NCBI GenBank assembly: GCA_020809705.1
Contig: CP085834.1
Location: 310,001 to 374,000, forward strand
Direction of reading: 5' to 3'
From: Calonectria ilicicola
Taxonomy: Eukaryota > Ascomycota > Sordariomycetes > Hypocreales > Nectriaceae
Length of the DNA stretch: 64,000 nucleotides
A model generated the notes under the pieces. It did not search any database, had not been told where the DNA came from, and worked only from the letters and a program-made list of their open reading frames with translations. The position numbers and the translations under genes are program-made. This document shows, one piece after another, positions 32,531 to 43,938 of this stretch. Each line of letters starts with the position of its first letter. Position 1 is the first letter of the stretch.

Positions 32531-34665
32531 GCTATGTTAAAGAGCGTAGTGTAAAGAGTGTAAAGGCGTCACTGTCGCCAGCTTAGGTTCGTTGAGCCAT
32601 GAGATTGTGTGGTGCGAGGTGTCGAATGTTAAGATACTTATAACTACTACGCATAGCTGATGAGTAATACAGAATGAAATAATGTCAGAACAACAAGCTC
32701 AGGCTCCAATATTCGAATGCATGCCTTGAGTATGCTAAAACTAACCGTGACTTTGCCTCAACAGTGCATATCACTGAAGTCCTAAAACTTGATAAGTTAA
32801 ACAAACGAATTGGGAGAATGGCGAAAGCTAAAATAAAATGAGTGGCAATAAAGATCCGCTCAAGCTGGTGCTGCTCGAAATGTGGCGTTAACATGTGTGG
32901 AGTTGAACGAAAGGTTTCTTGATCTAAGCAAAGACGAAGCGCAAATACACACAAAAGAATAAGGGAATGATGACACAATATAATAATCATTTTACACCTT
33001 AAATTTGAAAATATGTGACTTTTTTTGTTTGTTGGATCGCGCATTAATACAAGCAATATGATAGTAGCCAAACACTTTGCCTCGGACTTGCCGAGATTTG
33101 GCAGTCGAACCCGCCCATTTATAGCGTTATAGCTGATGGTCGACATGTAAAAAAAGAATTAAACACGCCCTTACTTATTCAAAGTTCAGGCACTGGGCTG
33201 GTTTTGGGAACCCGATCACCCGCCCCACAAGCCATTCCATGCTGAACTACGCGGGACGACCGAGACAATTATAACGACGCCAAACCAAACCCGGCGCATA
33301 CACAAGCGAAATTATAGCACTACTCAAACGCACTTCATCCCAAAGAGTGGCAAAGCCAGCTTTTTGAAATTGCACAAGCTACTCTCTTCCGAAGTATCGA
33401 TGATTTCACTCATCATGTAAAGCTGAGAACATCAAGATTTGTTTCAACCTGAGTCCCTGGGGGCAATGCATCTCTTACCACTCATTCCATGACCACTACT
33501 GATAAATTTCCAGTTAATCGTTCAATAGGACTGCCAGATGATCCAAGATTGATTGACCACTTTTAAAGCGTGACTTTGTCCTGCTTTCACTTGTCTGGGC
33601 GGATCTATAGATTAGTACCCGACCACCTTTGTCTTGTCGGCAAAAGTCTCACCGATCGCAGAGTGCACCATGCATATTTCAACACGGATGAGAACTTGAT
33701 CTGCGTTTCTGTGTCACCCTCATACTCTAGGAACACTTTGCGAGCGCGAATGTTAGAAAAAGCTTTATTCTGGCTAGCGTTGCCGAATATAGCTATGCCT
33801 GCCTAGGAGGCGGATGACTCTGTTCTCCCGTCGGGGAATCAGAGTCTTCATAAAACACAGAAAAAGGGAAGGAGTCCACGGATAAAGGTTTAGCTACAGC
33901 AAGAAAAAGATTCACTAGATCGACTTGAGCTAGCATTGAGCTGTGCGACGGTTGTCGTGATATTCCCTAGAGACGCTTGTGTTGAGAAATTTTCACTGGA
34001 AGATGCGCTTTCTATTAGGCGATAATCTCTTCTTGTCTCTGACAAAATATTATCGTATCTCAAATCTGGATAATATTCCACCTCAATACGCTGAGGGTAA
34101 AGCTGGGAAGCTATGCCACTCTAGAATTCTACGATGATAACATCAAAGGTCATGCAAATTTCCGTACGATACTTCATCCTTGCGTATCTTTTTTTTCGAC
34201 ACTCCTCAGCAGGAAATAGGCCGAGAGTGGCAAAACAGCTGGGTCCGAGATCCAATGATCACATGACTTGACATAACCCACGACGGCCATTGGGAAGTGC
34301 CAAGGCTATTCAAGACCAACTATGGTTGTTAGAAATGTGATTCGGCTATATAAGCAGGCCAGAATTTTTGGCTCCAATCAGAACATGATCTAACAGAAAG
34401 ATCAAGTGCCACTGATGTTTTCTCGTCTTATTGGTTGCTTCATTGGTCCAATCAGTCCTTGATCACAAGGTGATCGTTAGCGTAGAGTAAGGCTAACCAC
34501 ACACGAAGGGCATAAATGTGCGCAAAGTCACACGTGCCATTAATTTGAGGTGGCGTTTTACAGGGACCTGACACGGCGTTATCTGGCCATCTCCCTCGTG
34601 ATTTAATTGACGCATGACAACCCTCTACCATTTGAAATAATTCACCCCACAAGCAATCGACAACG
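32531..34665. other. Intergenic, no convincing gene
   Basis: About 2.1 kb. A hydrophobic 153-codon minus-strand open frame (32685-33146) lacks family features and is AT-driven. TATATAAG at 34347-34354 precedes the Clr5 gene. Confidence 0.45.
34347..34354 (+). promoter_or_regulatory. TATA-like box upstream of the Clr5 gene
   Basis: TATATAAG about 310 bases before the proposed ATG at 34666; orientation and sequence fit a core promoter, implying a leader of roughly 280 bases. Confidence 0.3.
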
Positions 34666-35770
34666 ATGATATCCACGCCATGGAACAAAGATCGCGATTT
34701 CATTACCCGATTGTATATGCAGGGGGGGCGAAGCCTCGAAAATGTCCGCGATATCATGAGAAATGATCACGGACTTCAAGCTTCGTAAGTCTAGCCGATT
34801 TTGAATCACAATGCGTTCTTCTGAAGAGGGTTCTAATTAAAACCCTTGCTTTAGAATCCGCGCACTTCGCCAACGCTTTGAGAGATGGGGCTTCCCTAAG
34901 TGGGAGATAAATAGTAGCGTCACCCGAGAGCCTCAGCGGTCGCAACAATCAGGGCAACGATTGGCCAACGTCCATTCTCATCCAGGCACGCGTCAGCCAT
35001 TAGAAAGACCACAGCAACAAAAAAGTCAAACGGAGGTTGAAGACCACTCTCAGTCGTCGTTTCGAAACGCAGATCCATCGGGATTAATCCAGGACCGCAG
35101 CGATAATGAGGCCGACCGCATGGAGATTCCAGACACTAAACATATTCCAGTACCATTTAAAACTCAAACGGAGACTGATGGAGCTAGTTGTAAGCGTGTA
35201 CATGATGAACTTGATCCTAGCCGGGGATTGTCGCGAGGATATAAAGATAAACAACGTTCGGATGAGCATCAAACTATGGGTCTTCTATCACCGACCAGTT
35301 GGATGCTCCAGAAAAGTTCAGATAAACGGCGAAACAGCGCTTCTTTATCTCAAGGAGGACCTAATCTAACCATTAGCAAGAGCCAATACGTCCGGCCCAG
35401 GCACCTGAAGCTGTACTGTACCAAGTGTAATGAAAGACCTGATGGTTTTCGTGGCGAACATGAGCTTCAGCGGCATATGACGGCCAGGCATGAAGAGTTT
35501 GTGAAGAGATTTGTCTGTCGAGATCCTGCAGATATTGGAGTCGTGTCAAAGGTCCAGCCCATTATTCCCCTCAACAAGTGCAAACATTGTTTAGCTAGCA
35601 AAGAGTACGTTGCCTATTACAACGCGGCAGCTCATCTCCGCCGGCGCCACTTCAACCCCAAGATCCCCGGGGACAAGAGCAAGGGTAATAACGAGATGCG
35701 AGGTGAAAAAGGAGTTTATGACTATCCTCCTATGTCTGAGTTAAAACTTTGGTTTAGGAAACGCTTGTAA
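34666..35770 (+). CDS. Clr5-domain / C2H2-like zinc-finger protein
   Basis: Exons 34666-34784 and 34855-35770 give 344 residues. The first ~75 residues, split by the intron, form a Clr5 domain (ISTPWNKDRDFITRLYMQG..., then HGLQASIRALRQRFERWGFPKW). A charged Gln/Ser-rich linker follows. The C-terminal third has two finger-like units: LYCTKCNERPDGFRGEHELQ with RHMTARH (C-x2-C...H-x4-H), and KCKHCLASKEYVAYYNAAAH with LRRRHF. The second part matches a fungal zinc-finger family annotated as DUF7896. Likely a nuclear DNA- or chromatin-associated protein; Clr5 domains often occur at the N-terminus of fungal regulators. The donor GTAAGT and acceptor TTTAG are good and keep phase. Without the first exon no ATG would precede the Clr5 region. 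Confidence 0.8.
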
Positions 35771-36508
35771 AGGTGGACCATCCACAAGATGATGGGATAT
35801 CTGGGGATATGGATAAATACGAGAGAATGGATGAGGGTGGAACTTCGGACATGAAGTAGAAAAATACGGAAGTATTCATCGACCTTAGTAAATATGGGCG
35901 TCCAGGGTATGGACGTGTCCGCTTCCTTTATATTTACCGGTTTTAATAGGCGACCGACTCTTAGCTTCATTCGATAGGTTAATCATAGGTATAGATTCTT
36001 GACTGCTGGCCACTTGCAATCTATTTTAGATTCGTTTTTAGAAGGTTATTATTATACCAAGCCTAAGTTAAGCCAGAAGCTGAATTGGGTCGTTGGAGTA
36101 GGAGTAGTAAATTGCTACATACCTATTACCTCTGATGGATTCGGGTCTTCTCTTAATACTTCAATCTAATTTCACTTCGACTTCTCAATACTAATTTCTT
36201 TACCATGTATCGCCTGCACAGATGGAGATCATAACGTCCAGCCTAATCGCCAAGAACAACATCACTGGAAGAAAGTATTGATCAATTTTCATCATAACAC
36301 TCAGTCTTTCGCTCATCTTTGTGTTAGTTAACTATCCCATTCAAGAAGCCGTCGATGGCTTCACCTAGCGATTATGTTGTCCCTCTTGCCATCTGACAAT
36401 TTCAACTATTAGGTATCCACATCAAATGGATTATTATTAACCACTGATTCAATAAAAATACCCCTGAAGTTGATCTCTTTGACGGCATCAGATCATAGAA
36501 AAGTAGCC
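35771..36508. other. Intergenic, no gene seen
   Basis: Between the 3' ends of two convergent genes. Moderately AT-rich; no feature recognised. Confidence 0.5.
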
Positions 36509-38560
36509 CTAGTGCACGATGACACATGGTGCCTTCTTATCCGTTTTTGGAATAGCCAAGGTTTCGTCGCGAGCTGGTAGGACATCTTCCTCTGATGTGT
36601 CATGAAGTGAAAGCTTTGGCCCGCCGGGTCTGAAGAGCACAGCGAGTATAAAACATAACTCTGCCTTGGAAAGACTTGGACATAATATTAGTCGTATCCT
36701 TAAGCTTGATCTGTGCGTGATATTCCACTTACTGTGATCCGATGCATCCACGTGAGCCCTTACTGAATGGTACAAAATTCCGATCCATAAGTGGGTTATA
36801 GTCACCAAGCCACCGTTCCGGTTCAAAGTGAGATGGATTCGGGTAAACATTGGCATCCATCAGCATCGGGTAAACCGACATACCGACGGGCGTCTATCGT
36901 TTTCACTGGGCATTAGCAAACGACTGTGAATTGAAAGGCTACAGGCTGTCCCAGGAAGTCTCACATTGACCGGAATAGTCCACTCTTTATACTGGATCGG
37001 AACATCTGGAGCGAGACGCAAGAGTCGTTTTATCACAGGCATGCTGCATCTGCGACACCCTGTATGTTAGATATCTGCGGCTAGCGAAGATACGGTTCCG
37101 GAGCGCATTATTTACCTTAGTCCCTCCTTAATTAGAGCCTGAAGATAGGGCAGCTGTTCAAGCTCAGTCAAAGACGGCATCTTATTTGGAAATTCCGCCA
37201 TGACGCTCTGTAACTCCTGTCGAACTTGATGCTCGATACCAGGATTAGATAGGATATAATACGTGAGAACACATAGGGTTCTAGTTGGTGGTGCTGAGGC
37301 AGCACCAAGAAGGCTGGAAATCTCTGTCCCTATTCGCTCGGTTGACTTTTCAGCCTCTGGAATGTCGCTAGATAGTAGCTGTTGGACCATAGTCCTTTTG
37401 ATGTTGACCTCTCCGTTGTGATGCAGTTCAAGGTTTTTCTTTTCTTGTTCAATATAGTGGGATCCGAGCTATTAATGCTGCCATATGAGCTCCATCTGAC
37501 CAAATTCCACAATTCTTTTATTTGACTGACCATGATGAGTTTGCTGAAACCAGAAGTACCCGGGAGAAGATAGCCAACAATGGAATATGGAATCCATTTA
37601 GCTAGCCTTTAAATGTTGTTAGCACAATATCGAAAAGATGGGGATTTATTCAATGAGTTACCTTGCGAGAATTTGAAAATTTTGCATAATGGGAAATCCT
37701 CTTACTGTCATTCGAACCAGAGTAGACCTTGTAGGTCAATCGCGTTAGCTCTTGGGACTTGTTTGCTAAATTATGTCCACCTTACTCACCAATCTGGCGA
37801 AAAGTTGGGATCAGAAAGTAGATCAAGAGATTTGTCAAAACAAATTTTGCCTACGATATCGGCGGTGAATGCTGAATATACATCCTCCATGCACACGACT
37901 GTGCTGGTACCCTTTAGCGACTCAAAACGTTGTGCTAGCAGTCTACAATGGTCCGCCAGTCCCGGCTCGAGACGAAAAATATTTTGGCGAGAGAAGAATG
38001 GCTCCAGAGGCTTTCTTCGCATTCTATGCAGGTCATGATCTGTTGTACTGACAAAAGTATCTCAACGCTCGTCAGTAGTTGGGTTGGAAAGTCGGTGACG
38101 CATAACTAACCGTTAAATCCTATATCCACCCTGTGTCTCCAGTAGGAATTTGTACGCCTCGTTGCAGCCGACACATAGATAGACCTGTAGAATTCCGGGT
38201 CACGGATAACCAGTTCCCATGGGCTCACTCTAATAATAGGACCTTGGGTGGATCTAATGAGTTATTTAGATCTTGGTGTACGAAGTTGTTCTTACCATAT
38301 TTGTCATGCATCTCCTCAATCTTGTAAAGATAAGAGCCATCTTTTATGATGTCATAATAAAATTCGTACCATCCTGTAGCAGCCGCTATGCGTGAACCAG
38401 GAAAATGAGAGAGGGGTGAGAAATAAAGACGATAGGTCACAAGAACAAAACCGTAAAGGACTAAAGACAGTGCAGTCGTAATAAAGAGATGAGTCTTGAT
38501 AGTTTCAAGCAATTTCATTTCTGTCTCGTTTATTGAGGCATTATAGCCTCGGAAAGACAT
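36509..38560 (-). CDS. Cytochrome P450 monooxygenase, nine exons
   Basis: Exons 38560-38296, 38242-38111, 38039-37790, 37727-37662, 37606-37531, 37468-37116, 37049-36965, 36893-36733 and 36674-36509 give 517 residues with phase kept throughout. There is an N-terminal anchor (about 15-40), [29 protein letters not shown], the helix I region [12 protein letters not shown], the ExxR motif EGLR (Glu378-Arg381), the PERW region (FEPERWLGD) and the heme loop [10 protein letters not shown] with Cys459. The protein appears complete and functional: an ER-bound oxygenase of the fungal class resembling trichodiene-oxygenase-like P450s. Helix I shows AASAPPT where an A/G-G-x-D/E-T-T motif is usual, so oxygen activation may be atypical. 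It is unpaired with any obvious biosynthetic core gene. Confidence 0.9.
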
Positions 38561-39125
38561 GTCAGTATAAGCCTACGGGATAATAGCGTGTCGATCTGAT
38601 GAGAACACTCAGCGGCGAAATGGTTCATCAAGGTCATGCTGCCGTTTAAATAATCGACTACAAATATTCAGGCCTCCGATACCGCCCAATATACGAGATG
38701 AATTCATTTAAAATATCCTGTCCTCTTGGCACTTGGTCAAGGTGTGCCTAGTAGTGGACACAACCTTGTGAAATAAGCATCCCTGCGAAGGAACTAGAGG
38801 CTTTGGTGCACTTCATGAGACCAACTGGGCCCAATGGAGGACACACTCCATGTAGGCCAAGCAGGATTTGCATTCCCGCCAAGATTTGCGGTCACAATCC
38901 ACGTCGGAGATATTATCAGCAAAATAATTATACCCGATACTAATCTGTAAATATCAATATAAATATTTTGGATAGAAAACACAAAGCGGAAACAAACTCC
39001 AACCACCGTTGGTAAAACCTGACGCAATCGATCATGTGAACAAATCCTAATCCCTTGTTGAATTCTGCGGTCACTTAGCATCGGAAATATATTGTTTTCC
39101 ACTGCTCTTGCTTGTAAAATATTCC
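38561..39125. other. Intergenic, no gene seen
   Basis: Upstream of the P450 and downstream of the HET gene; no coding signal. Confidence 0.5.
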
Positions 39126-41243
39126 TCATACGATATGCATGTCGGAACATTTTCCCTCGTCCCACAACTCTCCCTGCATGACGCCGTGAACATATGCTGG
39201 CCCAACCAACGTCCACCCTTCACCCACATTTGTTTTTCGAATCACAAACGCTGCTTTCCCACCGCGGAACAAGGCAATGGAATCGCCCATCTGAGTCGCC
39301 GCTGGGACGAGACCTAAATAACCGCCTTGTGTACGTGCCAAGCCTCGGTTCGTAGTTCTCTTTAGAGATTGATTGAAGGCCTCTCCAATTACTTTTTCGT
39401 CACTAGAATCTTGCGATGCTGATGGACGTGAACGAAACAAATGACCTGCACTACCAGAGATACAAACGGCTGATTTATACAGTGAACCGCGAGCGCCAAC
39501 CCGACGGAGGTGTGATAGCTTCCTGGGCCCAGAAAGTCGACGGCTCCACTGTTGATACCCAGCAATGGCAGCTTCAATACCATCAGGCATGCGGCCGAGA
39601 GAGATGGTGGCTACAAACGCACGTAGACTATCTTCGCTATTGGGGTACACCTTGTGAGACTTGTCTAATGCAAGCTTCTCCCAGCTGACAAACTTATCGA
39701 AGTAATCGCCCACGCTCACGAAAATGTTCCCAAGCCAAGCAAACGAACCTGGCTCCGCTGTGGGACCTTCTGGTTCATGCTCCCCCGGACTGGTTGGGAG
39801 AGCGGGTGCGAGGGCTGTGACGTGGTCAATGATGAATCCCGATAAAACCAGTGTGCGATCGTTATCGGCAAAGATTGGCGTGTATGAGCCTGCATCGGGA
39901 CCGCAGGCTAAGAATGCCGGGTCATCCCGGTTTCTGTTGTACAATAAATTTAGGGGTGAGTCTGGCGTTTTGCCACCCCAATCGGGCACCCACGAGGGTA
40001 ACTGCTCCGTAGTCGGCCTTTTGCGAGGCGTGTGGTCAGACAGAAGCAAATCCAGTGTCTCAGTTTGCATCAAGATGGCGCAAGCCGTCGAGTGGTAGCA
40101 CTTCTCGATGGAGATTGTATAGTCAGGTGTTATTGTTAGCGGGCGTATCTGTTCCGTATCAGTCATGCCAAGCAGCGCGTACACCTTGTCCCGCAAGTCA
40201 GTCGCAGCAAAGAAGTGGGTAGCCCACAGCAGACTGAGTAGATCCATCATGGGCGCATCCCTCTCAGCCGCGGCCATGTCAAACGCGCGGGTGTGGAATG
40301 GCGACGATAAGACGCCTTGATACAGAATACCACGGACGACTTTGGCCTCGGGTCGGTTACCGAATAGCTTGGGGTTAAAGAGTCCTGCGACGACAAAGCC
40401 GACAAAGAGACTTTGCCAGCTGATGCATGCATCACCACACACTACCACAACCCTCCGCCCGAAACACAACTCCTGTAGAACCCAGGTGCGTGTGAACCAT
40501 GGGCGCTGAATGAATTGGATAAAGGCATTGATCTCTTCCTTTGTGGGGTCGCTGTCAGGTTCTTCATCGTCGTCATCCACGTCATTGGTCTCATCATCAT
40601 CGTCGTTGTCGTTGTCGTTGTTGTTGTCCTCACCCTCAACCTCAACCCCATCGTCATCATTACTATCGCCGGCATCCAGCTTCTCTTTTGCCTCTTGAAC
40701 CTGCCTCAGACGTTCCCGGATTCTTGCCGTTCCTACCGTCGGCACGTACTTTTCCCAATGGCTGATGACATCGTCGTCAAAAAGGACATCAGCGCGGTGC
40801 ACTACCAGGCGCTGGCACATGGGAAACACAAGCTCACTGCCTTCGGCCTCATTGCCGAGCCAAGCGACAACGGTATCAGCTTTTTTGTAAATGTCGCGCA
40901 TTAACTGCACCTGCGAAGCGCGCTCAGCAAAGTCGGCTTGGTTGATGCACAGAGCATCGATCCAAAGCACCCGCTCGTCCTCTGCATCGCGGAGATGTCG
41001 AAGCGCAGCAAACAAGTTCTGAGTCACTTGGATTGGATGGCCATTGCAATGGATAGTGAGCGGATTAGATGCATCTCCCCACGAATACGAAAGTGCTTCG
41101 TAGGGCGGTGGGTCGTTCAGTCGCGTTTCCGTAAGTGAGCACTGAATGTCATCATCTAGAGACTCTGCAGGATGCAGTGTGAGGATTCTGAAGATGGGAT
41201 CGTTAGGTATCTCCTCGATAATGGAGTAGATGAGGTTAGCCAT
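39126..41243 (-). CDS. Heterokaryon incompatibility (HET) domain protein
   Basis: Intronless gene of 705 residues. The HET domain covers about residues 45-270 with its hallmark blocks YEALSYSWGD, LWIDALCINQAD, the QVQLMRDIYKKADTVVAWLG stretch and, after an insertion, RPWFTRTWVLQEL. The insertion (about 180-235) is a run of Asp/Glu/Asn encoded by GAT/GAC/AAC repeats, dividing the domain. The C-terminal half carries a stretch typical of such proteins (GLVPAATQMGDSIALFRGG...FVIRK) ending in YVHGVMQGELWD. HET proteins trigger cell death during non-self recognition or act in stress signalling. No STAND or NACHT domain is fused. It is flanked by P450 and membrane-protein genes, a common subtelomere-like setting, but no partner locus is visible. 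Confidence 0.93.
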   Translation of the reverse strand: MANLIYSIIEEIPNDPIFRILTLHPAESLDDDIQCSLTETRLNDPPPYEALSYSWGDASNPLTIHCNGHPIQVTQNLFAALRHLRDAEDERVLWIDALCINQADFAERASQVQLMRDIYKKADTVVAWLGNEAEGSELVFPMCQRLVVHRADVLFDDDVISHWEKYVPTVGTARIRERLRQVQEAKEKLDAGDSNDDDGVEVEGEDNNNDNDNDDDDETNDVDDDDEEPDSDPTKEEINAFIQFIQRPWFTRTWVLQELCFGRRVVVVCGDACISWQSLFVGFVVAGLFNPKLFGNRPEAKVVRGILYQGVLSSPFHTRAFDMAAAERDAPMMDLLSLLWATHFFAATDLRDKVYALLGMTDTEQIRPLTITPDYTISIEKCYHSTACAILMQTETLDLLLSDHTPRKRPTTEQLPSWVPDWGGKTPDSPLNLLYNRNRDDPAFLACGPDAGSYTPIFADNDRTLVLSGFIIDHVTALAPALPTSPGEHEPEGPTAEPGSFAWLGNIFVSVGDYFDKFVSWEKLALDKSHKVYPNSEDSLRAFVATISLGRMPDGIEAAIAGYQQWSRRLSGPRKLSHLRRVGARGSLYKSAVCISGSAGHLFRSRPSASQDSSDEKVIGEAFNQSLKRTTNRGLARTQGGYLGLVPAATQMGDSIALFRGGKAAFVIRKTNVGEGWTLVGPAYVHGVMQGELWDEGKCSDMHIV

Positions 41244-41493
41244 TTTGCAGATTTGTCATGTTCAGGGGGGAATTGACGGTGTGTCGTGATGTTGAGCCTG
41301 GTTACTAGCGCTGGCGTGTTTTCCACCTGCTAGCGCATTAGGTCAGGGATAGCGTTCGTAAATGCTCCGTAGTAAGATAATGAAATTAGCGGTTTGTCAT
41401 CATTTAGAGCACCCCATTTTATTGAATGCAGTGGTCAAGTAAATGCATTCCCGTATTCCAGCGGACCCTGGTACTAAGTGGTTGCGAACTACG

Positions 41494-42403
41494 TCATGGA
41501 GCATCCTCGACTAATGTGACTGAGTGCTCCATATTATGACTCGTGCTATAGCTTCTCCATTCATCCCTAAAAGATCCGTTTTCCATTAGATTTTCCTCTC
41601 CTATTGACAATCTATTACCGGACGTTGCAGGGAAGGCAACAGGCTGCACCATCTTGGCCTCACTATTAGCACTTCCCTTGGCATCAGCGCCAGTGCCACG
41701 GCTAAAATATGCACGAAGAGACGGTATGCAGGAGATGCATAATCCGAGGTTACACTCGACCACAGTCAAGAAAACTGCAGCGTGAATTTCTTGTTAGTAA
41801 ATTCATTTCCTGCTGCGCATATCTGGGGGGAACGTACGCGCCAGGCTAATGGGAACTGCATGATTATTGGCAAAGTTTTCTGTCAAAATATAACGGACAA
41901 TTGAACATGCGATGGTGAGAATTCCGAGAAGGAAGATGAAATATATGCCGACTTTGATTGACTTTTCAACGCCTAAATTTCCGATGACTGTCCACGGTAA
42001 AATGAATACTATTGATGGAACGTCAGCGTCTCTCCCTCTAGTTGATTCCATTCATCTTACTCAGAATGTCGCTTGTGACATGCAGTGCCCAAGATACTTT
42101 GAATATTATTTTGTTTTTGATTCTGGGACATGAACGCGTTGGAACCATTTTCCTACAAACGTAAGCCAAGCCATTCTTGTGATGACTATGACGGTTTCAT
42201 CAGACTTACCAAAAGTCCGTAAAGGGAACACAGACCAGAAACATGGTGAGAATAGTTGCAATATAGCACAAGGCGATAAAAACAATAGTTGCCCATAAAA
42301 ACATTCTCCTCCTTTCCAAGAAGTGCGGAAAGATGCCCAAGAACGTCGATAGAAGAGCGCCTTTGTGTTTTGGTTGGATATCCCCTGTGAGAGGCAGCTC
42401 GAC
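41494..42403 (-). CDS. Rhodopsin-domain 7-TM protein, 5' end not found
   Basis: Exons 42403-42210, 42152-42061, 42008-41838 and 41774-41494 join in phase to 245 residues covering roughly TM3 to TM7 plus a cytosolic tail. Landmarks: GALLSTFLGIFPHF, RRRMFLWATIVFIALCYI, VCVPFTDFW at the end of TM4, a Cys-containing loop, IFILPWTVIGNLG (TM5), GILTIACSIVRYIL (TM6) and NLGLCISCIPSLRAYFSRG (TM7). The first modelled exon starts after an acceptor-like CCTAG. No plausible TM1-TM2 exon or start codon was found in the next kilobase, so the gene is either 5'-truncated or has a diverged first exon. Same family as the gene at 20014-21205. Confidence 0.6.
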
Positions 42404-43938
42404 CTAGGCTAGGGAGCACTCCGATGATTCTTGCCTGCTAGATGCTATGGCAAAGTGGCAGCCTGTACCCTTTCTGCCGTACGGTATATGTATGTTAAAA
42501 GCTTGAGGTGAAGGTTTTCAATGACCTTGATGAGCCTTTGCTGTGAACCTTATCGAGACCAGGTATAAGAGCGGCTTCCCGACCGGGCCTAGAAGCTCTT
42601 GATAACTGGAAAAGATTTTAATCTAAACCTTTTTTTTACTAAATTCCTCATTTCTAACTCCAGCCTTCTTAATACCAGGCCCAGCCACAACACCCATAGG
42701 CCCAAAGAGGCCTACATCTTGCTATAAGAGTGGCAGATTCGCAATTTTTGCTTTGGATCGAGCCGGTGATTTTCATTGAACTTAAAATAGAAGTGCATCT
42801 TCAAAATTCATTCATGTCGTTCCACGCTTTTATATCTTCATTTTTGCAGGATGATAAGAATTTTAATTAGAATGTTGGGAATAAGACGGTTTGCGTTTTC
42901 TGAGCCCTTGCTCCCTAACCTTTCAGCAGCAGAATTAGTCATCCACATGGTATTCTATGTTCCTAGAACTCGCCTAAAATTTTGAGGGCAAACCTCATTT
43001 ACTTTTTTCTTTCCAATCCGACACGTGCCCTAAGTTAGGACATGTGCCTTCTTCATTTAGTCAAGTTCGCTCTACGCCCACGTGTCAATCCCGCCTCTCT
43101 CCACACCTAGCCGAGGCAAGCGTCAAGAATTCTTTCTAGTTGACCCTTTCCTACCATCTCTACTTTTGGTATCTATAACCTCTCAGGAAAAATAGCCTGT
43201 GAACGAACGAGTGATGTCTTTCCTTCCGCTGACTCATGTGCATGTCCCATATTTATACAGAGTGAAACATGTTCAATGCTGGCTTCTGATGATGACGGCG
43301 GCAAAAATACACTAAAATGTGCCGTGTTTCATGGTCTCGATCGTGATTGTAGTAAAGATTACCAGATGTGGTTACATCGGGTGGCAACATGGTAATTGTC
43401 TAGACAGTTGAGATCCCCACCCTGCAATGCACCGCTGGCCCATTTTCTAACTTATATTGTCACCGCCTTAATTTTATATAGCTTGACATAAATATTTAGT
43501 CTGTGCAATTGCCACCTAGTATTATTACCAAGCGGCTATTGTGGGCCGGCATATCGGAAGTTGGCTTTCTTCCGAATGTTCCCAGCTTTCCCCAGCTTTT
43601 CCTGGCTGCCTCCACTTTCTATCCAAATTCTCTTACTACCCAACGGCAGTACTGGATGCCACATACCCGGCTTCGTCAGCGCTTCTTCATAGTTCGACCC
43701 GTTGGCTCCTACAGATGAACTAATTTGACCTGCCCAAAGGAGATAGCTGGTTTGCAAAGGGGCTAACTACGGAATAGTTCGCCAGGTATAAATCCCATGG
43801 CGTCCCACCAAGATGGAATCCAGTGTTTCGCCTATCACTATCTGATAATTTCATATATACCTATTGCAAATTTCTACTTTGGATAAAATTCTTCATATCT
43901 CACTCTTACTGTTCCGGGCCCTACTTTATTTTTACAAG
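42404..43938. other. Intergenic, no gene seen
   Basis: About 1.5 kb. It could hide a missing first exon of the rhodopsin-domain gene, but no TM1-TM2-like sequence was recognised. The right end is the promoter of the P450. Confidence 0.45.

Noticed and set aside
32685..33146. 153-codon hydrophobic minus-strand open frame
   Set aside because: AT-driven hydrophobicity, no intron signals or family motif, isolated; not enough to call a gene.
37061..37064. ACATACAG acceptor for the P450 exon 7
   Set aside because: It puts the following [11 protein letters not shown] line out of frame; the GTCGCAG acceptor keeps it and preserves ExxR.
36509..38560. The P450 as a pseudogene because of many short open pieces
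   Set aside because: Nine exons with acceptable splice sites join into an uninterrupted 517-residue protein with all key motifs.
40510..40765. Ser-, Val- and His-rich open frames opposite the HET gene's acidic repeat
   Set aside because: Frame-shifted readings of GAT/GTC repeats, a compositional artefact.
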